Shown piece by piece: positions 8,854-19,060 of a stretch of DNA of 64,000 nt. Origin of the DNA: Mycobacterium kiyosense (lineage in GTDB: Bacteria; Actinomycetota; Actinomycetes; Mycobacteriales; Mycobacteriaceae); the NCBI GenBank assembly GCA_021654635.1, contig AP025179.1:1488001-1552000 (forward strand), in the 5' to 3' direction. The notes below the pieces were generated by a model. The model saw only the letters and a list, made by a program, of their open reading frames with translations, was not told the DNA's origin and ran no database searches. Within the stretch, counting starts at the first letter, position 1; each line of letters starts with the position of its first letter. The position numbers and the translations under genes are program-made.

Positions 8854-10028
8854 AGCCCGCCTGGACCACATCGGCGGGCATCGCGGTCCGAGTCAGGCGT
8901 CGGTGGGACGATGGGTCCCTGCTACGTGGTTATGCCAACGGCGATCCTTTCGAGCCGATCGAAGTGCCGCTGCGCGGACCGAAGCCGTCGCAGGTCGGCG
9001 ACGACTTAGCCGCTGCGCGACAGTGGGTGGCCGACCTCCAAGCAAGCGCTCGGGACGGCGAACGATTTACCCTGCAGTGGCAAGCTATTGGCGGCAGGCG
9101 AATTGGCCGCAACCAATTGCCTTCCCGTGCAATGATATCCACATTCGAGCAAGCCGTGGCGCTGTTGGGGGTGACGGCGCTGGTCCGCAAATTCGACGAG
9201 CTGCTGGTTCTGGCAGATCAACATCGGCGGGTTCGACAGTGGATCGTCGACCATCCGCATCGTGCACTCGAACTGGGGCCGGAGATGCCGCGGCTGATCG
9301 CCGCGTACGTGTGGCTCGACATTAATCGCCAATCGCAAAAATATTTGCGGGAGATCAGTGCGCCCGGGGTGGACACCAAGTTCGCCGAACGGCACCGGCC
9401 GGTTTTGGCGGCCATGCTGGGCGTCTCCTCGACGGCGGCGGGCTTTGTCGCCGGCCTCGGCTTGAGGTCGAAGCCAGGCTTAGTAAGGCTACGGCCCTCG
9501 CCTTCTTTGGGTCTGCCCGGGCCGACTCTTTCTGAACTGGGCTTGCGTCCTGAAGAGTTGGCTCGACTGGATGTCGTGCCACGGCAGGCGGTGATCGTCG
9601 AGAACGAGATCAGCTATCTGTCCTTCGACGTCCCCGAAGACGGTGTTGTGATCTGGGGAAGGGGCTTCGACGTCGACAGCGTGGGCCGTTCGCCGTGGCT
9701 CGCTGGCGCCGATGTCCTCTACTGGGGCGACATCGACACGCACGGATTCGCGATTCTTGATCGGCTGAGGGCATGGTTGCCGCACGTCCGGTCGGTGCTG
9801 ATGGACCGAGAGACACTGCTCGCCCATCGCGATCGTTGGGTGGCTGAGGACCGCCCGGCCCGGTCGCTTCTGACCCGGCTCACGCCGCCGGAGCAGGAGC
9901 TCTACTGCGACCTTGTTACCGATGGGCTTGGCGAACGGGTGCGCTTGGAACAGGAGCGAATTGACTGGCAGTGGGTGGTGCAGCGGGCGTCGGCAGCCGA
10001 ACCGAGCCGAGAGCAGTCGCTGACGTGA
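8850..10028 (+). CDS. jetD: JetD, Toprim nuclease of the Wadjet system (DUF3322-DUF2220, MksG-like)
   Basis: 392 residues. The N-terminal half (about 1-190) fits DUF3322 and the C-terminal half fits DUF2220, a Toprim/topoVI-A-like domain. Metal-binding acidic residues are visible: the Glu in VIVENEISYLSF (about 251) and the pair in YWGDIDTHGF (about 292). By family, JetD forms a dimer that cleaves plasmid DNA trapped by the JetABC motor. The GTG start overlaps the jetC stop by 4 nt (GTGA). All catalytic acidic positions appear intact, so a frameshifted jetC would leave a nuclease without its motor. Confidence 0.9.
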   Translation: MKPAWTTSAGIAVRVRRRWDDGSLLRGYANGDPFEPIEVPLRGPKPSQVGDDLAAARQWVADLQASARDGERFTLQWQAIGGRRIGRNQLPSRAMISTFEQAVALLGVTALVRKFDELLVLADQHRRVRQWIVDHPHRALELGPEMPRLIAAYVWLDINRQSQKYLREISAPGVDTKFAERHRPVLAAMLGVSSTAAGFVAGLGLRSKPGLVRLRPSPSLGLPGPTLSELGLRPEELARLDVVPRQAVIVENEISYLSFDVPEDGVVIWGRGFDVDSVGRSPWLAGADVLYWGDIDTHGFAILDRLRAWLPHVRSVLMDRETLLAHRDRWVAEDRPARSLLTRLTPPEQELYCDLVTDGLGERVRLEQERIDWQWVVQRASAAEPSREQSLT

Positions 10029-10240
10029 GTTGGAAGAGATACAAAGGCACCGCCCGCGCGGATGCGGCCCTGCACGGCAGCGCGCTGCTGGCCGAACTGG
10101 AAGCTTATGTCCGCGTGCAAAACCCACACTTGACCGACGTCCGGCTGGACGAGGCGAGTGCTAACGAGGGCGCACCGGTCGAGCAGGGCCGGCGCATGTA
10201 CGACGTCACTTATCTGGCCGATGACGGCGAGGGGAGCTGA
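10025..10240 (+). CDS. Small unrecognised protein, stop-start coupled to jetD
   Basis: 71 residues, starting MSWKRYKGTARADAAL at a GTG that overlaps the jetD stop by 4 nt (GTGA), the same junction used inside the Wadjet operon. The composition is soluble and mixed charge, with a central helix (ALHGSALLAELEAYVRVQ) and a C-terminal strand-like RRMYDVTYLADDG. There is no membrane segment, signal or catalytic motif, and I do not recognise the family. The coupling argues that it is made in step with JetD, so an accessory or regulatory role in the defence system is a reasonable inference. It could equally be an unrelated passenger gene. It is too short to judge by codon use alone. Confidence 0.6.
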   Translation: MSWKRYKGTARADAALHGSALLAELEAYVRVQNPHLTDVRLDEASANEGAPVEQGRRMYDVTYLADDGEGS

Positions 10241-10359
10241 GCGTCCCAGCCGAGTCGGGTGGTTCGACAAACACGTCGGCTGAGCGGTCTGGTTTCGCGG
10301 GAGTGAAAGAGGTGGAATGGGTAGCACCACTCGGGCAGCGCTGACGGACGGGCTTTGAT

Positions 10360-11805
10360 GTGAAACGACTCACCGGCTTGGACGCCTTGACGTTGTACAG
10401 CGAGACCCCGGAAATCCACATGCACACGCTGAAAATCGGCGTACTGGACATCTCGGGTTTCAGCCAGGAGTTCAGCTTCGAGCTGTTCCGGCAGATCGCC
10501 TACCCGCGCCTGATGGCGTTGGAACCGCTGCGCTATCAACTGGTCGACATCCCGATGAAGCTGCACCACCCGATGTGGCGGACCAACGACGACATCGACC
10601 TCGACTACCATCTGCGTCACACCCGGGTGGCCGCGCCCGGCGGACGACGCGAACTCGACCAGCTGATCGGTCACATCGCCAGTACCCCGCTGGATCGCTC
10701 CCGGCCGCTGTGGGAGATGTACGTCGCCGAGGGCCTGGCCGACGGTCGCATCGCCATCATCCACAAGGTCCACCACGTATTGGCCGACGGAGTGGCGTCG
10801 GCCAACCAGATGGCACTGGCGATGGCGCTCGAGCACCCGGACCCGAGGCGCCGCGCCAAAGCGCCCGACCTGCCGGGCACCCGCGCCGAGCTGCTCCGGG
10901 CCGCCGCACGCGACCACGTCGGCCTGATCCGCAAGCTGCCCCGCCTGCTCACCGAGACGACCACCGGTGTCCGGCGGGTCCGCCGCCGCGCCAAGGAACG
11001 CGGCGCGCACCCCGAGCTTGCGCGCAACTTCGCACCGCCCCCATGCTTCATCAATCACCGGGTGACCCCGGGTCGTCTGTTCGCCACCGCGCCGCTGCCG
11101 CTGGCGGACGTCAAGCAGACGGCCAAGCACCTCGGGGTCACGCTCAACGATGTGGTGCTGGCCATGGTCGCCGGCGCGCTGCGTCGACTGCTGCTGCGAT
11201 ACGACGGTGAAGCCGGCGAGCCCTTGATCGCCGGCGTACCGGTAAGTTACAACACCTCCCCAGATCGGTTGGCGGGCAACGAGTTCTCCTATATGACGCC
11301 GTCGCTGCCGGTACACATCGACGACCCGATCGAGCGGGTGAAGCTGACTTCGCTGGCCACCAAGATCGCCAAAGAGAACCATCAGTTGCTGGGCCCTACG
11401 GTGCTGCCGGCGTGGATGTCGTATTTGCCGCCGGCGTTGGCGCCGCGCTTGTTCCGCGCCCAGGCCAGGCGAGTCGAATCAGCCAGCGTGATGAATCTGA
11501 CCGTCTCCAACGTGCCCGGTCCGCGGGTTCGGGGCGACGTCGAGGGCGCCACGGTCAACGAGATCTACTCCGTCGGGCCGATCGTCGCGGGCAGCGGCAT
11601 GAACGTCACGGTGTGGAGTTACGTCGATCAACTGGCCATCTCGGTGCTCACCGACGATGTGACGCTGACCGACCCGCACGAGGCCACCGAGGCGATGATC
11701 GATGCGTTCATCGAAATACGCAGTGCTGCAGGGCTTTCCAGTGAATTGACACCGGTGGGCGCCGTCCTTCCGCTGGTAACCGGGATCAAAGGAGGATTTT
11801 CATGA
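10360..11805 (+). CDS. WS/DGAT family O-acyltransferase (wax ester synthase/diacylglycerol acyltransferase)
   Basis: 481 residues, typical for the mycobacterial Tgs family. The catalytic HHxxxDG motif is present as HHVLADG at about residues 137-143, and the C-terminal block has the conserved NVPGP motif (about 384). These enzymes use acyl-CoA to esterify diacylglycerol or fatty alcohols to form storage triacylglycerol or wax, at the inner face of the membrane. Residues 195-225 are basic. The GTG start gives MKRLTGLDAL, the normal N-terminus of the family. The last 4 nt (ATGA) overlap the next gene, so the two are coupled. Confidence 0.9.
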   Translation: MKRLTGLDALTLYSETPEIHMHTLKIGVLDISGFSQEFSFELFRQIAYPRLMALEPLRYQLVDIPMKLHHPMWRTNDDIDLDYHLRHTRVAAPGGRRELDQLIGHIASTPLDRSRPLWEMYVAEGLADGRIAIIHKVHHVLADGVASANQMALAMALEHPDPRRRAKAPDLPGTRAELLRAAARDHVGLIRKLPRLLTETTTGVRRVRRRAKERGAHPELARNFAPPPCFINHRVTPGRLFATAPLPLADVKQTAKHLGVTLNDVVLAMVAGALRRLLLRYDGEAGEPLIAGVPVSYNTSPDRLAGNEFSYMTPSLPVHIDDPIERVKLTSLATKIAKENHQLLGPTVLPAWMSYLPPALAPRLFRAQARRVESASVMNLTVSNVPGPRVRGDVEGATVNEIYSVGPIVAGSGMNVTVWSYVDQLAISVLTDDVTLTDPHEATEAMIDAFIEIRSAAGLSSELTPVGAVLPLVTGIKGGFS

Positions 11806-12557
11806 CTGCTGACGGGATGCTCGAAGCGGCCCGCGCCGCCGGAGCGCCGATCGAGAAGGCCGTCGCGGTATTCATGCTGCATCCGGAGACGTTCGGCGAA
11901 AGTGTCGCGGCCGGTTACCAGAACCCGCTGGCAGGGTACGTCGCCGGCCGCGGCGGTGTGCTGGGTGATGCCAGCGGAACGACGGTCGCGGCGGTGTTCG
12001 CGGTCTTCGAGCCCGATTCGCTGGCCGCGCTGTGGGACCAGGGTGTCGCGGTACGCGGCGCAGCTGGTGCGGCGCAACAATATTGGGAGCAGACCGCTGG
12101 TTTCGCCCGCAGGCACCTGGCCGGAGTCGACGGCCTGGACCGTGTTGCCGAACTGGGCGAGAAGCTCATCGCGGTGACACCGACCGCGGGTCTGCCCCTG
12201 TTTGCGGGATGGCGCACGATGCCGCTGGCCGAGGATGCTCCCGCGCGGGCGCTGCAGGTGATGTTCATCCTGCGCGAGCTGCGGGCCGGTGTGCATTTCA
12301 ACGCCCTCACCATTTCCGGCGTCAGCCCGGTGGAAGCGCACATGCTCAACAAGGGGGCCGAGTACACCAGGATGTTCGGCTGGCCCGAGCCGTTCGCCGA
12401 CGGTACCGACAAGAAGGACCGCTACGAGCAGGTCGAGCAGACGACCAATCGCCGGATGGCGGAGATCTTCGCGGCGGCCCTCAGCCGTGACGAGGCCGAC
12501 GAACTTGCCCGACTCGGCGCCGCCGCGCTGTCGTCGTTGCAGGCCAACCTGCCGTAA
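11802..12557 (+). CDS. Conserved actinobacterial protein, SCO6745-like family
   Basis: 251 residues, soluble and helix-rich. The features recall the SCO6745 family of actinobacterial proteins: a block containing ARAAGAPIEKAVAVFMLHPETF at the start, LPLFAGWRTMPL in the middle, LRELRAGVHFNAL later and a MFGWPEPF motif near residue 195. The biochemical role of that family is not known to me. Translation is coupled to the WS/DGAT gene through an ATGA overlap, which suggests a shared context in lipid storage, but that is inference from position only. Confidence 0.6.
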   Translation: MTADGMLEAARAAGAPIEKAVAVFMLHPETFGESVAAGYQNPLAGYVAGRGGVLGDASGTTVAAVFAVFEPDSLAALWDQGVAVRGAAGAAQQYWEQTAGFARRHLAGVDGLDRVAELGEKLIAVTPTAGLPLFAGWRTMPLAEDAPARALQVMFILRELRAGVHFNALTISGVSPVEAHMLNKGAEYTRMFGWPEPFADGTDKKDRYEQVEQTTNRRMAEIFAAALSRDEADELARLGAAALSSLQANLP

Positions 12558-12575
12558 CGGTGTTTAGCTTGCGGC

Positions 12576-13241
12576 ATGGCGCACCAGGCAAGGTCTCGCT
12601 GGCGGACGCGGGTGGTGGTCCGGCTGATCGTCGCGGCGGGTATTGGTGTCGCTGCCGCGACGCTCGTGCCTCTGCTGGCCGGGCTGAGGTACGCGCCCAG
12701 CGTCGGCTGGATCGCCGCGGCGTCGACGTACCTGGTCTGGACGTGGATCGTCGTGCTGCCGATGGATGCCGACCGGACCCGCGAGCACGTCGAACCTGAG
12801 GACCCGCCCCGCGGTTGGCTGACCGACGCGGTGATCCTGACGGCGAGCGTGGCGAGCCTGGCCGGCGTGGAACATCTCCTGGTCGCCGGGTCGAAGTCCG
12901 GCCCGGAGAAGGATGTGGCCGCGGCGGTAGGCGTGGTCAGCATCGTCGCCGCGTGGTGCGTCGTGCACACCGTGTTCAGCGTCCGCTACGCCGACGTCTA
13001 CTACTCCGATGCTGCCGACGGAATCACGTCCATCAACTTCAACGGGTCCGACGCCCCGCGGTTCCTGGACTTCTTCTACCTGGGCTTCACCATCGGCATG
13101 ACCTATCAGGTTTCCGACACCACCCTGCAGACCGGCCAGTTGCGCCGCATCGCACTCGCGCAGGCGTTGTTGTCCTACCTCTTCGGTGCGGTGATATTGG
13201 CGGTGACGATCAATCTTGTTGTAGCACTCAGTAATTCATGA
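12576..13241 (+). CDS. DUF1345 integral membrane protein
   Basis: 221 residues with four or five hydrophobic segments (about 12-32, 40-60, 85-102, 115-133 and 190-215). The conserved block HTVFSVRYADVYY and FLDFFYLGFTIGMTYQVSDT (about 132-190) is diagnostic of DUF1345. The function of the family is unknown; it sits in the cytoplasmic membrane. The ATG is 18 bp after the preceding stop, and a weak TAGCTT box lies 5 nt before it. Confidence 0.8.
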   Translation: MAHQARSRWRTRVVVRLIVAAGIGVAAATLVPLLAGLRYAPSVGWIAAASTYLVWTWIVVLPMDADRTREHVEPEDPPRGWLTDAVILTASVASLAGVEHLLVAGSKSGPEKDVAAAVGVVSIVAAWCVVHTVFSVRYADVYYSDAADGITSINFNGSDAPRFLDFFYLGFTIGMTYQVSDTTLQTGQLRRIALAQALLSYLFGAVILAVTINLVVALSNS

Positions 13242-13362
13242 GTCCATACAGGAACCTCGGTGGTCCGGTCGGTGAGCGACGGCAGGCTTGCCCCCCATGC
13301 CGTCAGACGATCTCGAACGCGGCATGATGTTTCCGTCCGCCCGGTGACGGGAAAGCGAACGT

Positions 13363-14841
13363 GTGCGCGAGGAGCCGACCATTTCGACGTCCGATGCGGT
13401 GACCGGTTCGATCCGCAGCCTCATCCCCGCCCGCATCGACCGGCTGCCCTGGTCGCCGTTCCACACCCGGATGGTGGTGGCACTCGGCGTCGCCTGGGTC
13501 CTGGACGGCCTGGAGATCACCGTGGCCAGCGCGGTCGCCGACACCCTCACCGCCCCCGAGACGCTGCACCTGTCCTCGGCGGCGGTCGGGTTCGCCGCGA
13601 CCATCTATCTGATCGGCGAGGTGACCGGCGCGCTCTTCTTCGGCCGGCTGTCCGACAAGCTGGGCCGGCGCAATCTGTTCATGGTCACCCTGGCCGTGTA
13701 CCTGGCGGGCAGCGCGCTGACCGCATTCACCATGGGCAACAGCGCCGGCTGGATCGCCTTCCTGTATGCCACCCGGTTCATTGCCGGCACTGGCATCGGG
13801 GGTGAGTACGCGGCCATCAACTCCGCGATCGACGAGCTGATCCCGGCCCGCTACCGCGGCCGCGTCGACATCGCCGTCAACGGCACCTACTGGGCGGGGG
13901 CGATCCTCGGCACGCTCGGCACGTTCGTCTTCCTCAAAGTGATCGACCTGAGCCTGGGCTGGCGGCTGGCCTTCCTGCTGGGACCGGTGCTGGCCCTGGT
14001 GATCCTGCTGGTGCGCCGCAATCTGCCGGAGAGTCCGCGCTGGCAGGTGATGAACGGCCGCATCGAAGAGGCCGAGAAATCCATCGCCTACATCGAGGAG
14101 GAAGTCCGGGCCACCGGAGCCCGCCTGCCGGAGGTCGACGAAACCAGGGCCATCGAACTCAAGCCAGCCGAGAAGATCGGCTACCTGGCGCTGACGCGGG
14201 TGTTGTTCCGGGACTACCCCGGCCGCTCGGTGCTCGGCGCCTCCCTGATGATCAGCCAGTCGTTCCTGTACAACGCGATCTTCTTCACCTACACGCTGGT
14301 GCTGGGCAAGTTCTATCATGTCTCCCGGGATTCGGCGCCGCTCTTTCTCGTTGCTTTCGCCGTCGGAAACCTGTTGGGGCCGTTGACACTTGGGCGTTAC
14401 TTCGACACTATCGGCCGCCGCAAGATGATCGCCGGCACCTACCTGACGTCCGGCCTGCTGCTGGCGGTGAGCGCCGGGCTGTTCGAGGCGGGGGTCCTCA
14501 ACGCGATCACTCAGACCATCGCCTGGTGCGTCATCTTCTTCATCGCCTCGGCCGGTGCGAGCGCCGCCTACCTGACGGTCAGTGAGATCTTCCCGCTGGA
14601 GGTCCGGGCCAAGGCGATCGCGGTGTTCTTCGCGATCGCCCAGAGTTTCGGCGCCCTGGGTCCGGTCATCTACGGCGCGCTCATCGGCGACGGCAATAAT
14701 CCCACCATGCTGTTCCTGGGTTACCTGCTGGGTGCGGTGGTGATGATGGCCGGCGGACTGATCGCCTGGTTCCTCGCCGTCGACGCCGAAGGCAGATCCC
14801 TCGAGGACATCGCCACCCCGCTGGCAGCCAGCACCGATTGA
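13363..14841 (+). CDS. MFS transporter, sugar-porter/metabolite:H+ symporter type
   Basis: 492 residues with about twelve hydrophobic helices. The loop 2-3 MFS signature is present as GRLSDKLGRRNLF (about 92-104), and the second-half counterpart GRYFDTIGRRKM is near residue 346. A motif RYRGRVDI after helix 4 is of the sugar-porter/MHS type. The substrate cannot be read from sequence; similar mycobacterial proteins are annotated as sugar or aromatic-acid transporters. The GTG start at 13363 gives MREEPTISTS. The gene stands 121 bp after the DUF1345 gene with nothing recognisable in between. Confidence 0.8.
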   Translation: MREEPTISTSDAVTGSIRSLIPARIDRLPWSPFHTRMVVALGVAWVLDGLEITVASAVADTLTAPETLHLSSAAVGFAATIYLIGEVTGALFFGRLSDKLGRRNLFMVTLAVYLAGSALTAFTMGNSAGWIAFLYATRFIAGTGIGGEYAAINSAIDELIPARYRGRVDIAVNGTYWAGAILGTLGTFVFLKVIDLSLGWRLAFLLGPVLALVILLVRRNLPESPRWQVMNGRIEEAEKSIAYIEEEVRATGARLPEVDETRAIELKPAEKIGYLALTRVLFRDYPGRSVLGASLMISQSFLYNAIFFTYTLVLGKFYHVSRDSAPLFLVAFAVGNLLGPLTLGRYFDTIGRRKMIAGTYLTSGLLLAVSAGLFEAGVLNAITQTIAWCVIFFIASAGASAAYLTVSEIFPLEVRAKAIAVFFAIAQSFGALGPVIYGALIGDGNNPTMLFLGYLLGAVVMMAGGLIAWFLAVDAEGRSLEDIATPLAASTD

Positions 14842-14892
14842 GGTTTTTTCATGATGCGACCGCGTTGCGTGCCCGTGTTCGTTTGCTACAGA

Positions 14893-14898
14893 TAATCT
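14893..14898 (+). promoter_or_regulatory. Candidate -10 box (TAATCT) upstream of the hybrid kinase gene
   Basis: TAATCT in the 109-bp gap between the MFS gene and the kinase matches TANNNT and lies 52 nt before the GTG start. No convincing -35 hexamer is seen, and it does not fit a SigF-type GTTT...GGGTAT promoter. Confidence 0.25.
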
Positions 14899-14950
14899 CT
14901 GAGGTTGAGGGAACGCTGGTGGGACCAACCAGAGCTCGAAAGGTGGGTCA

Positions 14951-17900
14951 GTGGTCTTCCGAGCAGACCAGGAGATCGGGCTAGATCTCGCTGCCGTCGA
15001 TTGGTCGTCGACCCCGCTGGGGCCCGTCGACACGTGGCCGCAGAGCCTGCGTACGGCCGTGGACATCCTGCTGTCGTCTCGGTTTTCGATGTGGATGGGG
15101 TGGGGGCCCGAGCTCACTTTCTTCTGCAACGCCGCCTATCGCCACGACACCCTGGGACGCAAATATCCGTGGGCGCTGGGCCGGCCGGCCAGCGAGGTGT
15201 GGGCCGAGATCTGGCCTGACATCGCACCGCGCGTCGACCGCGTCCTCGGTGCGGAGGCAGAGTCGACCTGGGACGAGGCGTTGCTGCTCTTCCTGGAGCG
15301 GTCCGGCTACACCGAGGAGACCTATCACACGTTCTCCTACAGCCCGCTGCGCGATGACGACCAGCGCGTGGTCGGTTTGCTGTGCGTCGTCAGCGAGGAC
15401 ACCGGGCGGGTAATCTCCCAGCGCCGCATCGCGACGTTGCGGGAACTGGGCTCGGATCCCAGCGTCGTGCGCACCGAGCGGCAGATGCTCGACTTCGCCG
15501 CCCAGCAGCTCGGGCGCAACCCGTATGACCTCCCGTTCACCCTGACCTACCTGTTCGACGACGACGGGCCGGCCCACCTGGTCGGTACCAGCGGTATCGC
15601 CGCCGGGCATCCGGCGGCACCGGAAACCCTGCCCGGCGACGGCCCGTCGGTGTGGCCAATCGAGAAGGCGGCGCGCGGCGAGGCCGAACTCGTCGAGCTG
15701 GACGGCGTCGCGCAGCAGCTGCCCTGTGGCGCCTGGCGCAAGCCGCCTAGGCAGGCGCTGGTGGTGCCGCTGCTGCAGCACGGTGGACCGCCGGTCGGTT
15801 TCCTGGTGGCCGCGCTGAACCGGCACCGGGGGAATTCGACGACGGCTACCGCGGCTTCGTCGAACTGGTTGCCGGTTACCTCGCGGCTGGAGTGATCAGC
15901 GCCCGCAGCTATGAGGCGCAGCAGCAGCGTGCCGAGGCATTGGCCGAACTTGACGGCGCCAAGACCGCCTTCTTCTCCAACATCAGTCACGAGTTCCGTA
16001 CGCCGCTCACCCTGATCCTGGGGCCGGTCGACGAGTTGCGCCGTCAGGAGACCGGCCTCGACAGCCATGCGCGGCAAGAACTCGAACTGGTGCACCGCAA
16101 CGCCCTGCGGCTGGCCAAGCTGGTCAACACATTGCTGGATTTCTCCCGCATCGAGGCGGGACGTATGCGGGGCCCGCTTCGAGCCCGTCGATCTCGCGAG
16201 GTTCACCGCCGAGCTGGCCAGCGTGTTCCGGTCAGCGATCGACCAGGCCGGCCTGACGTACGTGGTGGACTGTCCGCCACTCGACGAACCGGTGTATCTG
16301 GACCGCGAGATGTGGGAGAAGGTGGTGCTCAACCTGCTCTCCAACGCGCTGAAGTTCACCTTCGAGGGGTCCATCACGGTCCGGGTGGCCCGCGACGACG
16401 GTCAAGCGGTCGTCACCGTCTCCGACACCGGAATCGGCGTTCCCGCCGCCGAGATGCCCCGGCTCTTCGAGCGTTTCCATCGCATCGAGTCGGCCCGCGC
16501 ACGCTCCACCGAGGGCAGCGGGATCGGGCTTGCCCTGGTCAAGGAACTGGTCGGGTTGCACGGCGGGACCATCAGCGCCGACAGCCGCGAAGGCGCCGGC
16601 ACCACGTTCACCGTGCGGCTCCCGTTCGGTGCCGCCCATCTGCGTGCCGACGAACTGGCCGCCACGGCGCAGGAGCCACCGGCCACCGGTGCGATCGCCG
16701 AGCCGTTCGTCCAGGAAGCCCTGCGCTGGCTGCCGGGCACGACGACGCCCGTCGCCGCCGCGGCCGCCCCGGCCGAGTCCACCGGGGTCCAGGCCCGTGT
16801 GCTGGTGGCCGATGACAACGCGGACATGCGCGAATACCTGACCAGTCTGCTGGGAGCCTCCGGGTACGAGGTCAGTGGCTACAGCGACGGCCTGGCCGCG
16901 CTGGAGGCGATCCGTGCACAACCGCCCGAGCTGGTGATCAGTGACGTCATGATGCCGGGGTTGGACGGCCTGCAGCTGCTCTCGATGCTGCGGCAGGATC
17001 CGCGCACCGCCGCCCTCCCCGTTATTCTGCTGTCCGCGCGGGCCGGCCAGGAGGCCGCCGTGGAGGGGCTACTCGCCGGTGCCGACGACTACCTGGTCAA
17101 GCCTTTCGCGGCCGCCGACCTGCTGGCCCGGGTGCGCACCAACGTCGAGTTGACGCGGTTGCGCAACTATCACTCGCGCTGGCGCGCCGCGTTGGTGGAC
17201 TCGCTGCAGGAAGGGTTCTTCATCTGCGACGAGCACGGTGCGATCATCGAGGTGAACACCGCGTTCACCGAGATCCTCGGTTACGGCCCCGAAGGAATAC
17301 CGTACGAGCCCGTCCACCCCTGGTGGCCCGACCCGGACACCGACGCCGAGGCCTATCGGCAGTGCGAATCGGCGTTTACCCGACTGCTGAACGACAGCCA
17401 AGGTGGCTACGTCGTCCCGGTCACCCACCGAGACGGCCACCGAGTGTGGCTCACGGTCAACTTCAACCATGCCAACGACCCCGACTCCGGGCGTCGCGTC
17501 ATGGTCGGCACCTTCCGCGATATCACGGCCGAGCACTACGCCGTACAGAGCCAACTTGCGCTCGCGGAGCTCAACGCCCAACTGGCGCAAGCGGATACGC
17601 TCGAGGACGGGCTGCGGAGCACCGCTGAGGTGTTGCGCGGAGTGTGGCAGGCGCGGCGCGTTCTAGCCGTGACGTTCATCGACGACTCGCCCACCGAGCA
17701 CGCCCCGGCTCTGGTCTGCGCCGGCGAGGCGTGCACCTGGGGAGAGCTCGCACCGCGGCACCGCCAGCTGATCGAGACACTCCGCGGAGCCGATCTGCTG
17801 AGCACCTACACCGCAGACGCCGGGGTGGCCGGCGTCTCGTTGCAGCATCCCCACGGCCTCCTGGTCATCTGGATCGAGCTCTCCGAGCATCGCCGCTTCA

Positions 17901-19060
17901 CCCGGGAGGACGAGACGCTGCTCACGGCGCTGGCCGGGCGTCTCGGTCAGGGGCTGCACCGCATCAACCAATTGGACCTGCAACGCGAGACCGCGCTGGC
18001 GTTGCAGCACGCGATGCTGGGACCGGCGGACCTGCCCGGCGGCATCGCCGTGCGCTACCTCCCGGCCAGCCGACCACTACAGGTCGGCGGCGACTGGTAC
18101 GACGTGGTCGATCTCGGGGACGGCCGGGTGGCCCTGATCGTCGGCGACTGCGTGGGCCACGGTTTGGCGGCCGCCACGGTGATGGGTCAGTTGCGCAGCG
18201 CATGCCGCGCGCTGCTGCTCGAGCAGTCCGGCCCGAGTGCGGCGCTGGCCGGCCTGGATCGGTTCGCCGCGCGCCTACCCGGCGCGCGCTGCACCACGGC
18301 GTTCTGCGCGGTGCTCACCTCCGAGACCGGGGAACTGGTGTACGCCAATGCGGGTCACCCGCCGCCGATCATCGTCTACGCCGACGGCACCAAGGTGATG
18401 CTGGACGGCGAGCACGGGTTGCCGCTGGCGCTGCGGCCGGACTGGGAGCGGCCCGAATCGCGCATCACGATGCCGCCGCGCGCAACTCTGTTGCTCTACA
18501 CAGACGGTCTGGTCGAGCGTCGGGGCAGCTCCCTGGACGACGGTATGTCCCGCGCCGCCGATCTGGTGCAGGAAGGCCGGTCGCAGTCCCTCGACGAGGT
18601 GGCCGACTACCTGATGTCCCGCTTGGAGCCCGCGGGCGGTTATCCCGACGACGTGGCAGTGCTGTTGTATCGCCAACCAGCGCCGCTGGCAATGGAATTC
18701 ACCGCCGACGCCGAGAACCTCGCGGGAAGCCGGGCCGCCTTGCGCAGCTGGCTCACTCAGGTCGGAGTCGAGCCGGCTCAGATCCAGGACGTGCTGACCG
18801 CAACCGGTGAGGCTGTCGCCAACGCGATCGAGCACGGCCACCGTGACAAACCGCACGGCACCGTCTGCCTGCATGCCAGCGCAATGGTGGACCGCCTGCA
18901 GGTGACGGTCACTGACAGCGGTGAGTGGAAGACGCCCACCAAGGTTCCCGGCATGAGTCGCGGCCGTGGCATCGCTTTGATGCGAGTCCTGATGGAGGAC
19001 TTCAGCATCAACTCCACTGAAGCCGGCACCACGGTGCACATGTACGCGAGGATCCCGTAA
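14951..19060 (+). CDS. Hybrid sensor histidine kinase / response regulator / SpoIIE-type PP2C phosphatase / anti-sigma kinase (two frameshifts)
   Basis: Restored length 1,369 residues. Domain order: N-terminal PAS-like sensor (WSSTPLGPVDTWPQSLR, 19-35); GAF-like region; HisKA with the phospho-His in SNISHEFRTPL (about 346); HATPase (LLSNALKF; DTGIGVP; GSGIGLAL); receiver with phospho-Asp in ISDVMMPG (about 665); a second PAS; GAF; PP2C/SpoIIE (GGDWYDV, VGDCVGHGL, about 1025-1240); and an RsbW-like ATPase (EAVANAIEHGH) to the end. Such proteins feed the partner-switching control of alternative sigma factors; the STAS gene that follows is the probable phosphatase/kinase substrate. The assembled frame breaks at the G5 run 15828-15832 (needs six) and the G4 run 16169-16172 (needs three). 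The two shifts compensate, so sequencing error is likely. Confidence 0.85.

Noticed and set aside
14842..14860. Terminator after the MFS gene (T run GGTTTTTTC)
   Set aside because: No stable stem precedes the T run.
13303..15129. 608-codon minus-strand open frame antisense to the MFS gene
   Set aside because: Typical GC-rich antisense frame (Gln/His/Arg/Asp-rich); the plus-strand MFS protein is well supported.
14951..19060. Hybrid kinase as a true pseudogene
   Set aside because: The two shifts are compensating one-base changes in G runs, and all downstream domains and catalytic residues are intact.
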